Counted from the stretch's first letter, positions 1 to 12,586 are shown. The stretch is DNA of 64,000 bases from Cranoglanis bouderius (GCA_023630585.1 CM042551.1:20336001-20400000); one strand, 5' to 3'. The notes: generated by a model not told the origin, from the sequence alone. A program made the numbers and translations.

Positions 1-1075
1 ACTGAGTGGCTTGGATAACGGACAGATGGGTAGGCCAAGCTGAAGCACGATCCCCTTGTCTATGAAGCTGCCCGCCGCCCCGGAGTCGAGCATGGCTGTA
101 CATAGAGTACAAGTGCCTGAGTGTTCAAGAATGACAGGTAACGTGAAAGCATGAGAAACAGCATCAGGAGCTTTACTCACCGGGGCTGAGCGGGTGCGTG
201 GTCCGCCCCTCGCCGGGGTCACATTCGAGGGGCGGGTCGGGCAGCAGTGGAGGAGGTGGTCAGCTTGGCCGCAATAGAGGCATAGGTTCTCCCGGCATCT
301 CCTCTCCTTCTCACCGCGGTCGAGCTTGGCGTGCCCGATTTGCATGGGCTCCGTGGTCGCGAGGGGTCTGGTCGACTCAGTGCGATGAGGCTGAAAACCA
401 CGGCTGTGGAGCAGCTGGTCGAGCCGTATGGTGAGGTCGATTAATGCGTCGAGATTTGGGGGTTCATCGCTACAGGCCATTTTGGTTAAGATGGCAGGGT
501 TGAGGCCCTGATGGAAGACAGCTTTCAACGCCACATCGTTCCAGCCACTGCCTGCGGTGATTGTGCGAAATTCCAAGGCAAATCCCGCCACGTGAAGTGA
601 GCCTTGTCGTAGTGTGAGTAACCGCTCCCCGACTTCCTGGTGGTCGGGAGCATGATCAAACACCTGTCAAAACATGGCGATGAATGTCTCATATGAGGTG
701 AACGCTTCCCCGCCTTGCTCATGTACAGCCGCGGCCCACCTGAGTGCTTTGCCCGTTAACAATGCAATGAAGCGGGATATCTTTTCATTGTCCAACATTT
801 CCCCACAGCAGTCAAAATACAAAGCGCATTGTAGGATAAATCCCTTACACAGTCCCGGATCGCCGGCTTATTTCTCCGGTATGGGCATAGGCATGCGAGG
901 CGCGTGCACGGGAGCAGGCGCGACGTGCTGTGTCGCCATAGCTGCCGCTTGCGAGAGGCGCTGCAGGCTCTGGTCCATCTCGCCCAAACGCTGCTGTTGG
1001 ATGCTGAGTATCTGGCCATGAGCCGTGATCGCCTGGTGGATTTCCTCCGCTGCATCCATGATGGGCGAAGTATTC
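1..1075 (-). pseudogene. Ty3/gypsy (sushi-like) gag-protease, broken by two stops, truncated by window edge
   Basis: The - strand reads as one frame from an ATG at 1059-1057 to the window edge, interrupted only by in-frame stops at 870-868 (TAA) and 669-667 (TGA). The N-terminus (MDAAEEIHQA) is followed by a glutamine-rich stretch, a capsid-like region, then a CCHC zinc knuckle (CLYCGQADHLLHCC, CX2CX4HX4C) near 300-260, and the aspartic protease motif LDSGAAGSFID near 90-60. Gag packages element RNA, and the protease matures the polyprotein. The CLYCG-type knuckle resembles sushi-family Gag and its domesticated relatives such as PEG10; this is from memory. Reverse transcriptase and integrase would lie beyond the left edge. 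The stops suggest a dead copy, although it is otherwise well preserved. Adjacent LTR at 1076-1691. Confidence 0.85.
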
Positions 1076-1691
1076 TGTTACGACACCAGAGTAAGGCTGG
1101 ATACAGTTGCGGTGTAAAAATCCGTCACTTTATTAAGAACACACACAAAGAAGGAAATCAGGACAACGGCAAGCTTTAGGCAGATCCAAAAAACAGGCAG
1201 GGTTCAAAAATACCGGCAGACAGTTATTTCAGGGGCTTAGGCAAAATACAAAAAACCAGGAAACCAGCGGAAGTTCAAAAATACCAAAAAGACAGTCTTT
1301 GTTGGGTTTAGGCAAAAATCGTAATCCAAAAAATACTTAGCTTAGTTCAGAAACCAGAATATCAGTCCAGGAAAGAGTGCTCGGTACTGTTGAATATAAT
1401 ATAGACAATCTAATACTTCGCGATGTGCGCGACAAACTAAAGAACTTAAATAGTGAGTATGTGTGCAACCTAGAAAATTAAGGACAGGTGTGTAATCAGA
1501 AGGTGGGTGACCGTGAGCGTGGGAGTGAAGGAGTGTTCTGGATGTTGTAGTCCCTGGCGGCCATATCTGTAGGCTGCCGAGCCTGCTGGGATGTGTAGTG
1601 CGGTGTGTCTGCATGTGGCTTGGCGGTGGCCATGTTTGTAGGCCGCTGAGAGTTCTGGGAAATGGAGTCGCGCTTATGGCGCGACCTAACA
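1076..1691 (-). mobile_element. 5' LTR of the sushi-like retrotransposon
   Basis: On the - strand this 616-bp block starts TGTTAGGTCGCGCC (from 1691) and ends GTCGTAACA (at 1076), directly before the internal region. A TATA-like TATTTAA at 1452-1446 lies about 31 bp upstream of GCGAAGTATT at 1421-1412, the predicted transcript start. That decamer is complementary to AATACTTCGC (1074-1065), just inside the LTR boundary. The second LTR is outside the window, so the boundaries rest on TG..CA ends and on comparison with the element at 18128-22145. Confidence 0.75.
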
Positions 1692-2170
1692 CAGTTGTCA
1701 GAAACATTTTAGTGTGATCCTGTAATACTGCAACTAAAACTGAAAATAGATTTTGCTGCATAATGTCGGTTCAGTTAAAAGCCTTTTGTTTTAAAAGTAA
1801 TTTTGTCATTGAAAGATAGGCCATGCCCTTCTAATGATGACAGACCATCCAAAAATAGGAGAGAATAAGATATATCTATAATAAGAACAATACCTGGGTT
1901 TTGGTTTTCACATATCATTGTTTAAATTATTAGTACTATTTGCTATTTCCAGTCATTTACTTCCATTTTAGTTGTCATAGACTGGTTTCTATCAGTAGCA
2001 ATGATAGACCAGACTAGCCAGTGATGAACAGGACACATACAGTACCATCAGCATTATGTTACGGGCCTTAAGCATCAAAACTGTTCACTGGGAAGGAATA
2101 AGCAAGTCAAATCCCCATTCACTACAAAAACTTTTTTTTTCATTATTATTTTTTTTCATTGTAGCCTTCA

Positions 2171-3764
2171 CAGTCCCCTCTAAAACTATTGGAACAGCAA
2201 GGCCAATTCAATTGTTTGTGCTATACATCAAAGACATTTGGGTTTGAGATCAAAAGATGGATATAAGACAAGAGATTAGGAGTTCAGCTTTTATTTCCTG
2301 GTATTTACATCTAGATGTGTTAAACAACATAAAACATAGAAGCTTTTGTATCAGACCACCACATTTCTAGGCAATGAAAAGTATAGGAACAGATAAGCCT
2401 TGAAGTAAATTAAAGTAAATAACACTTAATATTTGGTTGCATATCCCTCGCTTGCAGTAACTGCATCAAGCCTGCGACTCACTAACATCAACAAACTGTT
2501 GGTTTCTACATTTGTGTTCCTTTTCCAGGCTTTTACCACAGCTTTTTCAGTTGTTGTTTGTTTTGGGGGGTTTCTCCTTTCAGTCTCCTCTTCAGGAGGT
2601 GAAATGTGTGCTCTGTTGTGTTAAGGTCTGGTGACTGACTTGCCCAATCGAAAACCTTCCACTTTTTTCTCTGATAAACCCCTTTGTTGTGTTGGCAGTA
2701 TGATTTGGATCATTGTCTGGCTGCATGATGAAGTTCCTCCTGATTAATTTGGATGCATTTCTCTGTAAATTGGCAACAAAATGTTCCTGTAAACTTCTGA
2801 ATTCATTCTGCTGCTACCATCATAAGGTACATCATCAATAAAGATTAGTGAGCCTAAGAGTGAAGCAGCCATGCAAGCCAAATCCATGACACTACCTCCA
2901 CCATGTTTCACAGATGAGCTTGTATGTTTTATATATTATAGAAATATTTCTCCACACTTTGGTCTTTCGATTACTTTGGTAGAGGTTAATCTTGGTTCCA
3001 GAACTTTTGTGATTCATCTCCGTATTTCTTTGTGAATCTGGCTTTCTGATTTGTACTGCTGATGAGTGGTTTGCATCTTGTAGTATGGCCTCTATATTTC
3101 TGCTCTCAAAGTCTTCTTAAATGATGGATTCTGATACCTTCACCCCTGCCCTGTGGATGTTTTTGGTGATGTCACTAACTGTTGTTTTGGGGGTTTTCTC
3201 CACGGTTCTCACAATGTTTCTGTCACCAGCCATTATTGTTTTCCTTGGCTGTTGCTCAGTACACCAGTGGTTTCTTCCTTTTTCAGGACACTTGTTGTAT
3301 TGGCTATGCCCAATGTTTGTGCAGTGCCTCTGATTGATTTTCCCTCTTTTCTCAGCTTAAAATGGTTTGCTTTTCTCCCATAGACAGCTCTCTGATCTTC
3401 GTGTTGGTTTATCCTTTTAAACAACAAATGCAGTCTTTACAGGTGAAACTGAAGGCTAAAACCAAGAGTAGATGTTCAGAGCTATTTATTGTTTAAACAA
3501 TCAATCTAACAGGTCACACCTGGGTAACAAGAAACACCTGTTAGTCACATGTTCCAATATTTTTGCTCACCGACAAATTGTGTGGTGTGATACAAAATGT
3601 GCTGTGTTCTATGTTGTTTAACATGTCTACATATAAATACCAGGAAATAAAAGCTGAAACAATAAACTCTCTTCTCATATTCATCTTTTGATCTCAAACC
3701 CAAATGTCTTCAGTCTACAACAAAAAAATAAGCCTTGCCATTCCAGTAGTTTCAGAGGGGGCTG
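2171..3764 (-). mobile_element. Degenerate Tc1-like DNA transposon
   Basis: Inverted termini of roughly 90 bp or more flank the block: CAGTCCCCTCTAAAAC at 2171 and its diverged reverse complement ending near 3764, followed by TA. The interior on the - strand is a decayed Tc1 transposase with frameshifts. Near 3427-3233 it shows the helix-turn-helix start, including KLRKEGKSIRGTAQTLGIA. Further pieces on the way to 2430 resemble the DDE catalytic half. No intact frame exists, so it is inactive. Confidence 0.7.
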
Positions 3765-4100
3765 TATACAGTTCTGTGCAAACATCTTAGGCAGATATAA
3801 GTCGGTTTTAATTACATCAATTATTATCTTCATACTATTGACATTTTATTTTATTTTGCAAAAGTGTTTTGTTGATAGAATTAGTTGTAAGTAAATGATT
3901 ATTAATTAAAACTGAAATGTAGTACTGTGCAAAAGTCTTAGACACGTTAACTTTTTTACTACAAATTACATACAGATTTCCATATGCCAGTAAAAAAAGT
4001 AACATATTATGTAAGATTCTCCAAGATATTCTGTTACTAATTAACTTACCAGCTAATTCCCTTATAAAACTGCACAAAATGTACCTGAGACTACTGATGC
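3765..4100. repeat. Fragments of Tc1-type terminal repeats
   Basis: Two direct copies of a Tc1-MITE end resembling ACTGTGCAAAAGTCTTAG occur near 3773 and 3926. The same end type recurs at 8770 and, diverged, at 23205. The rest is AT-rich sequence without a reading frame. It is probably the overlap of two old non-autonomous Tc1 copies; exact limits cannot be fixed by eye. Confidence 0.4.
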
Positions 4101-4424
4101 CGTATTAAAGACAAAGAGGTGTCACACCAACTATTGACTTTATTGAGTTTATTACTGTTTACTGCACTTTATGAGATTTTTTATGTAGAAAAGTGTCATT
4201 TCTTTGCAGTATTTTTTACAGTGCATATTTATTTTACAGCATTTCTTATTTTCAGTTGTATTCATTTTACAGACAATTAGTGCAATTTCATTAACTATAT
4301 TTGTGCTCTCGAGATAAACTGAAATTGCATTGTGTGTAAAATGAAAACAACTGAAAATATTATAGAGCTGCTCCTGAGGATGGCCACACATGGACAGCCT
4401 AAGGATACATGAGATCACTGTGGA

Positions 4425-4850
4425 TGGTACCACTTATAACTTTGGGACTGCAACTGCCGTGAACAGTTTTGCACTCAAGTCTCCATCAGTGAACAGTTGA
4501 TAACTTCAACAAAATAGACTTCATGTGAAAACTATAGTGAATTTCTCAGTTACACTTTTTGACCATGTAGTACACAGATATAGAAGTAAATTATTTATAA
4601 TTGAGCTATCCGGTGTCACCCAGATGAGGATGGGTCCCCTTTTGAGTCTGGTTCCTCTCAAGATTTTTTCCTCATATCCAAAAACAGGGAGTTTTTCCTT
4701 ACCACCATTGCCTCTGGTTTCCTCAATAGGGATAAATTTATAAATTAAAATTTATATCCAGAACTTATATGTTTCTGTTAAGCTGCTTTGTGATGTCCAT
4801 TGTTAAAAACGCTATTCAAATAAAAATTTAATTGAATTGAATTTATAGCA
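4425..4850 (+). repeat. 3' tail of a non-LTR retroposon
   Basis: The segment from about 4605 (CCGGTGTCACCCAGATGAGG) through the sequence ending in repeated AATTGAATTGAA near 4845 matches a 3' tail I recall as abundant in teleost genomes, ending in a short tandem TTGAA repeat typical of LINE-mobilised elements. No reverse transcriptase remains, so this is a 5'-truncated copy. Family assignment (L2-like or a LINE-dependent SINE) is not certain. Confidence 0.5.
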
Positions 4851-5063
4851 AATGTTAGCACCTAATGCAAATGATTGTCTAAAACTCATTTTCTGTTTGA
4901 AAACAACTGTAAAGTGGCCTATACCGGTAGAGTGCAGGCTAATGGATGTCATCCATTGTACCCAAGTACCCAGGGCAGCTGGTGGATTTATTGTTAGGAT
5001 ACAACGGGTTGTCAAGATTTTAAAAAATGAACTAAAATTGGTGAGTTACACAATTATTTAGGT

Positions 5064-5251
5064 CACAGGTTCCCGGCCATGGTCCCAGAGTATCCCTGTC
5101 CTGCACATTGTAGTGTTTTCCTTTCCACACCTGATTCAGCTAATCAGCTAATTAACAGCCCTTCCTGAGTTGAAGTGGGCGTGTTAAAGCAAGGAAAACT
5201 CTACACTGTGCAGCTCAGGGGTTTCTCCAGGACCGGGGTTGGGAGCCTGTG
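5064..5251. mobile_element. Palindromic hAT-type MITE
   Basis: The ends are inverted copies: CACAGGTTCCCGGCCATGGT at the left and the reverse complement of GGGTTGGGAGCCTGTG at the right. Flanking 8-mers are ATTTAGGT (5056-5063) and AGTTAGGT (5252-5259), which match at 6 of 8 positions and fit an 8-bp hAT target duplication. It has no coding capacity. A diverged relative appears near 53305-53420. Confidence 0.6.
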
Positions 5252-5504
5252 AGTTAGGTAATAGTGGCCACCAGGGGGCGATGTACACTAAAAGTGTTTG
5301 AAACGGGAGCCTGAAAAGGCGGTGTCCCGTCATGATTCAACCTCCACCTATTGTCTTGTTTATTGTCCAGATTTCGCATGTAAAGATCTCAGGGATTCCC
5401 TTTTAACAACATCCTTCCTTCACAGTGTCAAATCCACTATTATAAGCAAGAAAGGGAGGAAATGCATGGCTGAAATTACATCAATAAAAATATTTAGCAA
5501 CATT

Positions 5505-6255
5505 ATATTTGATGGACACATACATAGTGCCTTTATAGCGCATTTATAAACGATGCATAGATATTATAAAGCAATGCTCGAGAATTTTTGAAAGTGTTAT
5601 GTCAAAACATGTAAGATGATTGACGTAAGGTTTTATGCAACTTTTTCTTTACATAGAAGAGAAAACAACAACCATCAACTATCATTGTGAGCTGAATGAT
5701 TGAGATGTTACTGTAATTTCTGTTTTTATTCATAACTTTGAAGTTATTAACTTGTTTTTATTTATTTATTTATCTATCTATCTATTTATTTATTTACTAA
5801 TAACACATGCTAACAGACAAATTTGTCAAAGGTAAACATAGTGCTTCATTAGAGTGCCACAAATGTACATTTGATTAACACTTCAGTTTGAGGTCATTAA
5901 AATCATTCAAGAAGGCAGGTGGACACATTTCTACACATTTCAACTCTTTATTATTATTTATTGATTTATCTACTTCTTATTGTTAAGACAAGAGAATAGC
6001 CTGCAAGATATACATTTTTTTTTTAAAAAAATGACAGTAACACAATATCTCTCAGTATCACTCAGCTCATAATGATAGTTGGTGATTGTTGTTCTCCTTT
6101 CATGGAAAGACAAAGTTGCATAAAATCTCCAATATCATCTTAGACATTTTGATATAAGCTTTTCATAAATATTCCAGCATTGCTTTATAATATATTTATG
6201 CAATGATTACGCATGTGTTATAATGTCACTGTGTAGGTATCCATTGAATAAAGTG
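5505..6255. mobile_element. Long inverted-repeat DNA element (about 240-bp arms)
   Basis: The left arm (about 5505-5750) and the reverse complement of the right arm (about 6010-6255) align through blocks such as ATTATAAAGCAATGCT and TTTTATGCAACTTT. The centre is AT-rich, with a TTTA/TCTA simple repeat near 5755-5805. No transposase is present. It looks like a non-autonomous DNA transposon; the superfamily is unknown because no clear target duplication was identified. Confidence 0.6.
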
Positions 6256-6558
6256 CTATCTATTTAATATTTTTGCTTCAGTGAGAATAGTGTAATTTTT
6301 TTTATTTTTTTATTTTTTTTTTTAATATCATTCCCCTTTTAACCCATAGATGTTCAGGAGGCACTCATTTGTAAGATGACAGTGAAACCCTCCTTCTCTT
6401 CTTTCCCTCCGTGCTGTAATTGGGTCCCTTCCCCCCACCGCTTGGTGGTGTATGAGCACAGAGCACTGACAAACCTTTTCATGTAGCCCATTTATTCAGC
6501 ACCACGGAGAGCTGCTGGTGCTGCTGCAGGTAGTCCACACCTACACTGGCCTAAAGGA

Positions 6559-6560
<2 letters not shown>

Positions 6561-6626
<66 letters not shown>
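6561..6626. repeat. (GT)n microsatellite
   Basis: An uninterrupted GT dinucleotide tract of 33 units, read directly from the sequence. Confidence 0.95.
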
Positions 6627-6628
<2 letters not shown>

Positions 6629-7914
6629 CATTGTGGTAGCCTCGCCTGGGTGCTATTAGTATGTCTGAGAGCGTCTGCTCTGCTGGAAGGAGGGAGACAG
6701 AGAGGTAGAGAGAGAAAGAAAGAAACCTTCAATTTTTTGGGAGGATTTTTCATGTTTTATCTCCCTCCCTGCAGATTGAAGTCTTGTCCAGAGCACACAC
6801 TAATGAAGATAAATGAATCTTTCTCCTCTCCACCTCTTATTTCCCCCCAAATGCCATGCAGCACAACCTAATGTAAAAGACCTCAGCATTTCCCACAAAA
6901 AACAAAACAAAACAGGAGACTAAATCCCATTACATCTGTGCCACACTCTTCATTCTGGTGCCGTGGCATCGAGCTGATTTTTTATTTTATTTTTTTGCCT
7001 TCAGCTTATTGAGATTCATGTGATGTTCATATTTTCCATAGTAGAATGTATCAGGGGTTGGGATTTGACGGATGGCCACTGTACTCAAGCAGGAAGGGAC
7101 TGCATCAGAGATTAATGGATTCTTATTGCGGCTAGTACGTTAGGGAAATAACCGCATTGCAGCTATATAAAAAACAGGTACATATAACCATAGTGTTTTA
7201 ACACACTATGTTAGAGAAATAATAATGCTAAAGACAGACACGGATATGTCTTATGTGTGTGATGTAGCCTCTGTAAAGCCTGATGTCACATGTCAGGCAC
7301 GCATTACTCCTGCATAAAAGTCTTGTGTACCTGGCTCAGTATATGCAGATAGCATAAATAATGTCCTTTCCTTTCTTTCTCCAAAGCTTTTCTCCTGCCT
7401 CTCCTGTCCTCTCTTATTCTCTTCTCTGTAGCATGGGCAAGGCTTTCGATTCCTCGGCCAGCACTATTGTTCCGCTGCCCCTCCCCCGCCCCGTACAGGC
7501 AGGAGAGTACCCCCCTCCCCCCCCATCCCTACTGCATCACGAAAGAACAAAAGAGAGAGTGTCAGACACCACCCTCCAGATCCCTTTCACACCCCAGCCC
7601 CCACCACCCTTCCAGATGGGGCTGCCTTATTCTTTTTTTCCCTTTTTTTTTCCAGGGTCCCTTTGAACCCCAAGAGTCCTCCAAAATGGATGTGGCCCCC
7701 TCCCTTTACCACTCCTCAGCTGCCCGTCATCCACCTGCTCACTCGCCACGCGCCCCATGTTCAGAACACGCCTCCCGTCCCTGATCCCTTCCACCCCCTC
7801 TAACGCCTCCAGTCGTCTGACCCTGCTGAAATCTTTAACTGCTTGCTTGCTGCAGCCAAGCAGTACATGGCTTCTGGTGCCAAAAAAATCTAATTTAAAA
7901 ATACGGTTTCACAC

Positions 7915-7971
7915 AAGAAGAAGAAGAAGACGAAGAAGAAGAAGAAGAAGAAGAAGAAGAGAAGAAAGATC
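7915..7971. repeat. (GAA)n purine tract
   Basis: AGA/GAA trinucleotide array with one GAC interruption, a homopurine run that could adopt triplex structure. Confidence 0.85.
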
Positions 7972-8769
7972 ACAGTAAAAAAAACATCATAAGAAATGTA
8001 AAACTTGTTTGCAAAGACGTATAGGAGACCAGACAATGGGACTATCCGAATTAACTAGAGTCAATTAAACTCTAGGTCATGACTTTTAGTATGCAGTTAA
8101 ATATGAAAATAAATCTGAAAAAATCTTAAACAAACGCACAATTAAAGAGATGGCGAGTAAGGACATTCTCCCTTTCTGAAACTGTGCTCAGGGACAACTG
8201 ATAGCAGACATGAGGTAGTACACTAAAATATAGACTTATCAACACGTGTTTTCAATCATTCTTATCCATTATACAGTAAATCATGCTCATATTTATTGCT
8301 CATTTTTAGCCATTCATCATATGACTTCAGCACAGAGCAACAGAGAAGCTTTTACAAACCTGCAGTAATGTCTGCTGAAGCATGAGGAGGAGGCAGATGC
8401 TCATTTGATGGTGCTGCTCTGAGAGCATCATCATGTCTCCTCTACAGGACTGTATTGGATTTGGACACCCCACCCCACCCCCTTTCACAATGACCCCCAT
8501 GCCTCCAGGGAGCAGGAAGCGAGGACCAGGACTGGTGAGGCATCTGTCGCTGGACAGCTGCTGGTCACTTAATGGAATTTGTACTGTCCTGGCTGGACTG
8601 AGAAGGGGGGCAGGGCTAATGACCACTGAATGTGTTAAAATCTGATTAATTAATCCACAAGCCATACTACCACTTCTGTTGCACTCTCCTTTAGTGCATC
8701 TCCACCAAACAGAGTGGATCAGCAACACATCAGATCCAAACCCAGGGTTATGCATATCTCGGTTGAGTA

Positions 8770-9271
8770 TAGTACTGCACAAAAGTCAGAGACCACCCAC
8801 TGTTTTTCAATCAAATGGCCATTTATCGATAATTATTTGGTGGCCAATAATAATGATGGGAAAATGTACAGTAAATTAATCCCACTTTTGTTCCAACAGC
8901 TATGCAGTACTTACAATACAGGTCAATAGCACAAAATAAATGATTTACAGATTTCATACTGCTTTTAGTGTTGAAGACCTTTCTGTGAATTATGAACAAG
9001 AACATTAATGGACAATAATGATTGGAAAACATATTTAAATGAAAATTTTAAACCATAAAACAGTTTGAAATCTATAAATATTTTATTTGTAATATTAATC
9101 TTTATTATTGAGCTGCATAAACAAGTACCACATGGCTGTTTGACTGACAATGGTTTGTCAGTTTTTAAAATTTTATTTCATTATTGTTTGCCACCAAATA
9201 AATGTACAAAAGTACCGACTAGTCATTTGATGGAAAATAAAAGGGTGGTTTCAGACTTTTTCACAGTGCTG
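8770..9271. mobile_element. Tc1-type MITE
   Basis: The termini are inverted: TAGTACTGCACAAAAGTC at 8770 and the reverse complement of GACTTTTTCACAGTGCTG ending at 9271. TA dinucleotides flank both ends (8768-8769, 9272-9273), as expected for Tc1/mariner. The interior is AT-rich and non-coding. Related end fragments occur near 3773, 3926 and 23205. Confidence 0.7.
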
Positions 9272-9419
9272 TACGTGATGCCTTTCTATCACAGAACACT
9301 ATCCATGAACGTAGAAGCTCTCTGGAGGTTATTGTGTGCTGACTTGACAGGGACATGTAGTGAGATTCAAAGTAACAGTTGTTAAATGAAATCAGGCCTC
9401 TCCCATTTGATGTTGAAGT

Positions 9420-9421
<2 letters not shown>

Positions 9422-9507
<86 letters not shown>
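9422..9507. repeat. (CT)n microsatellite
   Basis: About 43 uninterrupted CT units, one of the longest pure simple repeats in the window. Confidence 0.95.
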
Positions 9508-9511
<4 letters not shown>

Positions 9512-9639
9512 TAAGGTATTATTATATTGACTAACACCAATAATCTTGGCTCTGAAAGTAGAATAAGGTGTTACTAGGAAAGAGAAGGGCTATAACAGAA
9601 ACTATCCAACTGTATGTACTATCAGATGATAATATGCAT

Positions 9640-9955
9640 GGTACTGATTAAGGTTTTTTGTGATGTTTAGAAAATTAAACCAAGATAAATCATTGTCCAC
9701 CTTTAATGTGATATAGCAACCAACAAAATTGAGCATAATACTTTGTTAAAGCATCTTTTGCTTGTAATACAGCACTCAGTCTTTTTGGGTAAGAGTCTAC
9801 CAACTAGCACTTCTGGATTTGAAAGTGTAACTTTATTACACTCTTCTTTAAAAAATGCTCCACATCTATCAAATCTCCTGTGCACAATCCACTTCAAGTC
9901 ATTCCACAGGTTTAGATAGGATTTAGATCTGCGCTCTGACTGGTAGGGCGCTCGG
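9640..9955 (-). mobile_element. Tc1 transposon remnant
   Basis: The sequence from about 9690 (ACAAAATTGAGCATAATA) through TCTGCGCTCTGACTGG near 9942 reads like the reverse strand of a Tc1-family transposase found in many fish, with frameshifts and no intact frame. It is truncated where the mariner-like MITE begins. The match is from memory. Confidence 0.45.
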
Positions 9956-9969
9956 CTCCATTATACATG

Positions 9970-10342
9970 GTGTCCCAAAAGTCTCTGTACGTAGGGGACT
10001 GTGTTTGCCAGCACCACGTCGGATGTTCATGGACGTCCACTTCTTGGTTGGTCCACAACACTTTTTGAGCTTGTTAATACGTTTGGCAACAGTGTTGTGT
10101 GTGTGTGTGTGTGTGTGTGTGATGTGCTCGCCATGTTTCCTGTTAAAGTCCATCGCAACCTTGCGACAGCTTCCCGATCCAGCCATGAGAATGATTTCAA
10201 TATGTCCTTCTTTTGTCAAAGGTGTTCTTAAAGATTATCTGAAAAATATAAATAATATAAACTAAGTATGAACAATTTTGGATGACATTTTGCTAAAAAT
10301 TGTTAATTTCCCCTATGCATGGTGACTTTTGGGACACCCTGT
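9970..10342 (-). mobile_element. Mariner-like MITE with a transposase HTH fragment
   Basis: The ends are inverted: CATGGTGTCCCAAAAGTC near 9970 and the reverse complement of GACTTTTGGGACACCCTG near 10340, flanked by TA. On the - strand the interior encodes what looks like the N-terminal DNA-binding part of a transposase (KEGHIEIILMAGSGSCRKVA), cut by a (GT)n tract at about 10095-10121. The catalytic domain is absent, so it cannot move on its own. Confidence 0.6.
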
Positions 10343-12086
10343 ATTATATCCTATGTAGGACACAAACAAACTGAATAGGAAACCATAGCCTTATAAGATG
10401 GTGGATTTAACTTGGATAAGGGGGAAGAAATGTTAAGTTAAATTGTAGATATGTGATAACATTTCTGTGGGAAAATAAATACAAAATTGAAGCCTGTGAA
10501 CTGTCTGAGGTGTCCACAAATAAAAAGTTCGATACCTGCTTTTGCGTTCTTTAAAATGAATTTTCACATTCATGCAATTCTGCACTTTAAGAGCGCCTGC
10601 TCTGATTTCTTCTCTTTATCCAAGAGGAAGTCATCAACCCCCTGCTCACCATCCCTGGAGCTTCAAGCACCCGACTCAATGGACAGAAAGAGAAGAGGGC
10701 CCTGGTCCTCCCTCTGCATCTGTCAAGAAAGAGAGGAGAGTGAGGGCGTGACCAGTTTGGAGGCTGGCAGAATAAGGAGAACAATATCACTCCATCTGTC
10801 ACAAAAAGCCAAACGGTGCATTAATTCCATTTGCCTGGTATCAGCCCTGCCTACAGACCATAAAACTCATCAAAGTGCCATACCATTCTGAGTGCTTGCC
10901 TTAGTGGCTCCAGTGTTTATTGTAAGCTTTTCAGATGATAAAGAAAATGTGACCACACAACTTATTGTCTTAAAAACTTTTCAATATAAAAACAAGCAAC
11001 AAGAATAAAGTACATTGTTCTGTGGTGTTAGATTACATATTTCAGCTGCAGAATTATGTTCCTCGGAGCTTACTCTATCACAAGCTAATAATCTCCACCC
11101 TTATGATTTGTTCCATAAGAGAGCTACTTACTGAGCTGTTCTCCCCCTGGGCTTTGAGTCAGCTCTTGAGGAGAGGCAGGTAGAGCTGCAATCTCAGTCA
11201 TTCATATTTAATTCAGCCAGAGTTTCCGGCCAGACTAATGCGCTATTGATTGCAAGTCTCCTATTACTGAGATGGGGGAGGAAAGAGAGTGAGAGAGAAA
11301 GGGAGCGAGAAGCAAGGGTGAGTGAGTATGGACTGAAAAAGCAGGGTGAGATGGATGGATGCAAGGAGAGAGGGAGGGAGGGAGGGGTTGAGACAGATAC
11401 GGTGAAATAGGAGGTGAAAATATATGATACGGGAAGGGCTAGAAAACATGCCAGCATCCCAGAGACCTGAATATAGTTATAATTGTTTTTAACAAACTAG
11501 GAATGGAGGAGTATAAGTATGTGATACAACCTCTTTCTAGCCTGTCCCTCATTCCCCAACTTCTTACCCGTATTTTTAGATCTCAACAACTATTCGCTTC
11601 AAAGGGTGTTGCACTGAATACAAAAGTGTACAAATGTATTTAAGGGTAATTAAAAAGGAGAACACGACTAAGACAGAGAGGAGTTCGTTCCCCAGGCTTG
11701 GCACAGAGCACTGTTAGGTGTGTTCATTTGTGTGTTGCAATGAAGGGATTGAACAGCTGTGCAAATGGAGAGAAAGAAGAAAAAAAGAGAAATGGAGAGG
11801 AAAAGAAAGAGGGCATCGCATTGCTTTGTGTATTTAAGGTTTTTTCCCTAGATACAGACACAGAAGGGTCTCTATAAAAGATTAATAAGTATGTCTCTAT
11901 ATTTAACAAGGTTCAGAGTAAGACATGTTCCCGGCACCACATGATGCTCTTCCAACAATCCCAGTCAGTTTAATAAAGTCTGAAGTATAAATCTATAATG
12001 ACACATGGTCTTGCTGATATACAGCTTCCAGCTCCAGACTATTTGTGTTTTTTATTAGTTTTCCTACATAGTTACCCCCCCGCCAC

Positions 12087-12117
<31 letters not shown>

Positions 12118-12495
12118 TGCACACACAAACTCACAGGCACATTAACAAGCTGTGCAGTATAAGTTTGTGGAAACCTGTGAACACACTAATATTAATATGC
12201 AGCAAAACACACTATTTTCTATGTTTCTATTAGGTTTACTTCTGCACTCTTGTATGCACACCAGCACACACAGATACCATGGCATGAAAAGATGAACAGA
12301 ATCAATAAGTAAAAAAAGATGACAAGAGGCGTTTACTTGGACTTCTTCCTCCCACCCGGCTGTCTGCTCTAATAATAACCAAAAGACACCGTCGAGGGGC
12401 AGAGGAGGAGAAAAATAAACACTAGAGCAAAGTGAGCTTGAGAGAAATGCCTAATACAATTCATGTTGAATTAGTGCAGTGTTCATTATCCATTA

Positions 12496-12498
<3 letters not shown>

Positions 12499-12585
<87 letters not shown>
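12499..12585. repeat. (CA)n microsatellite
   Basis: About 43 pure CA units. A shorter interrupted CA tract lies at about 12084-12128. Confidence 0.95.

Positions 12586-12586
<1 letters not shown>

Larger units (their letters stand above)
6256..8769. other. Intergenic, no gene supported
   Basis: This stretch contains a (GT)n tract, C-rich and pyrimidine-rich sequence near 7450-7830, and a GAA tract. Open frames here are short or low-complexity (proline- and serine-rich readings of C-rich DNA), with no recognisable domain and no convincing exon boundaries. Confidence 0.5.

Noticed and set aside
7361..7784. Proline-rich frames of about 100 residues
   Set aside because: They arise from C-rich low-complexity DNA and show no splice signals or known domain.
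10487..10891. 134-residue open frame with a possible acceptor at 10622
   Set aside because: No domain, no partner exon, and the adjacent frames are equally plausible.
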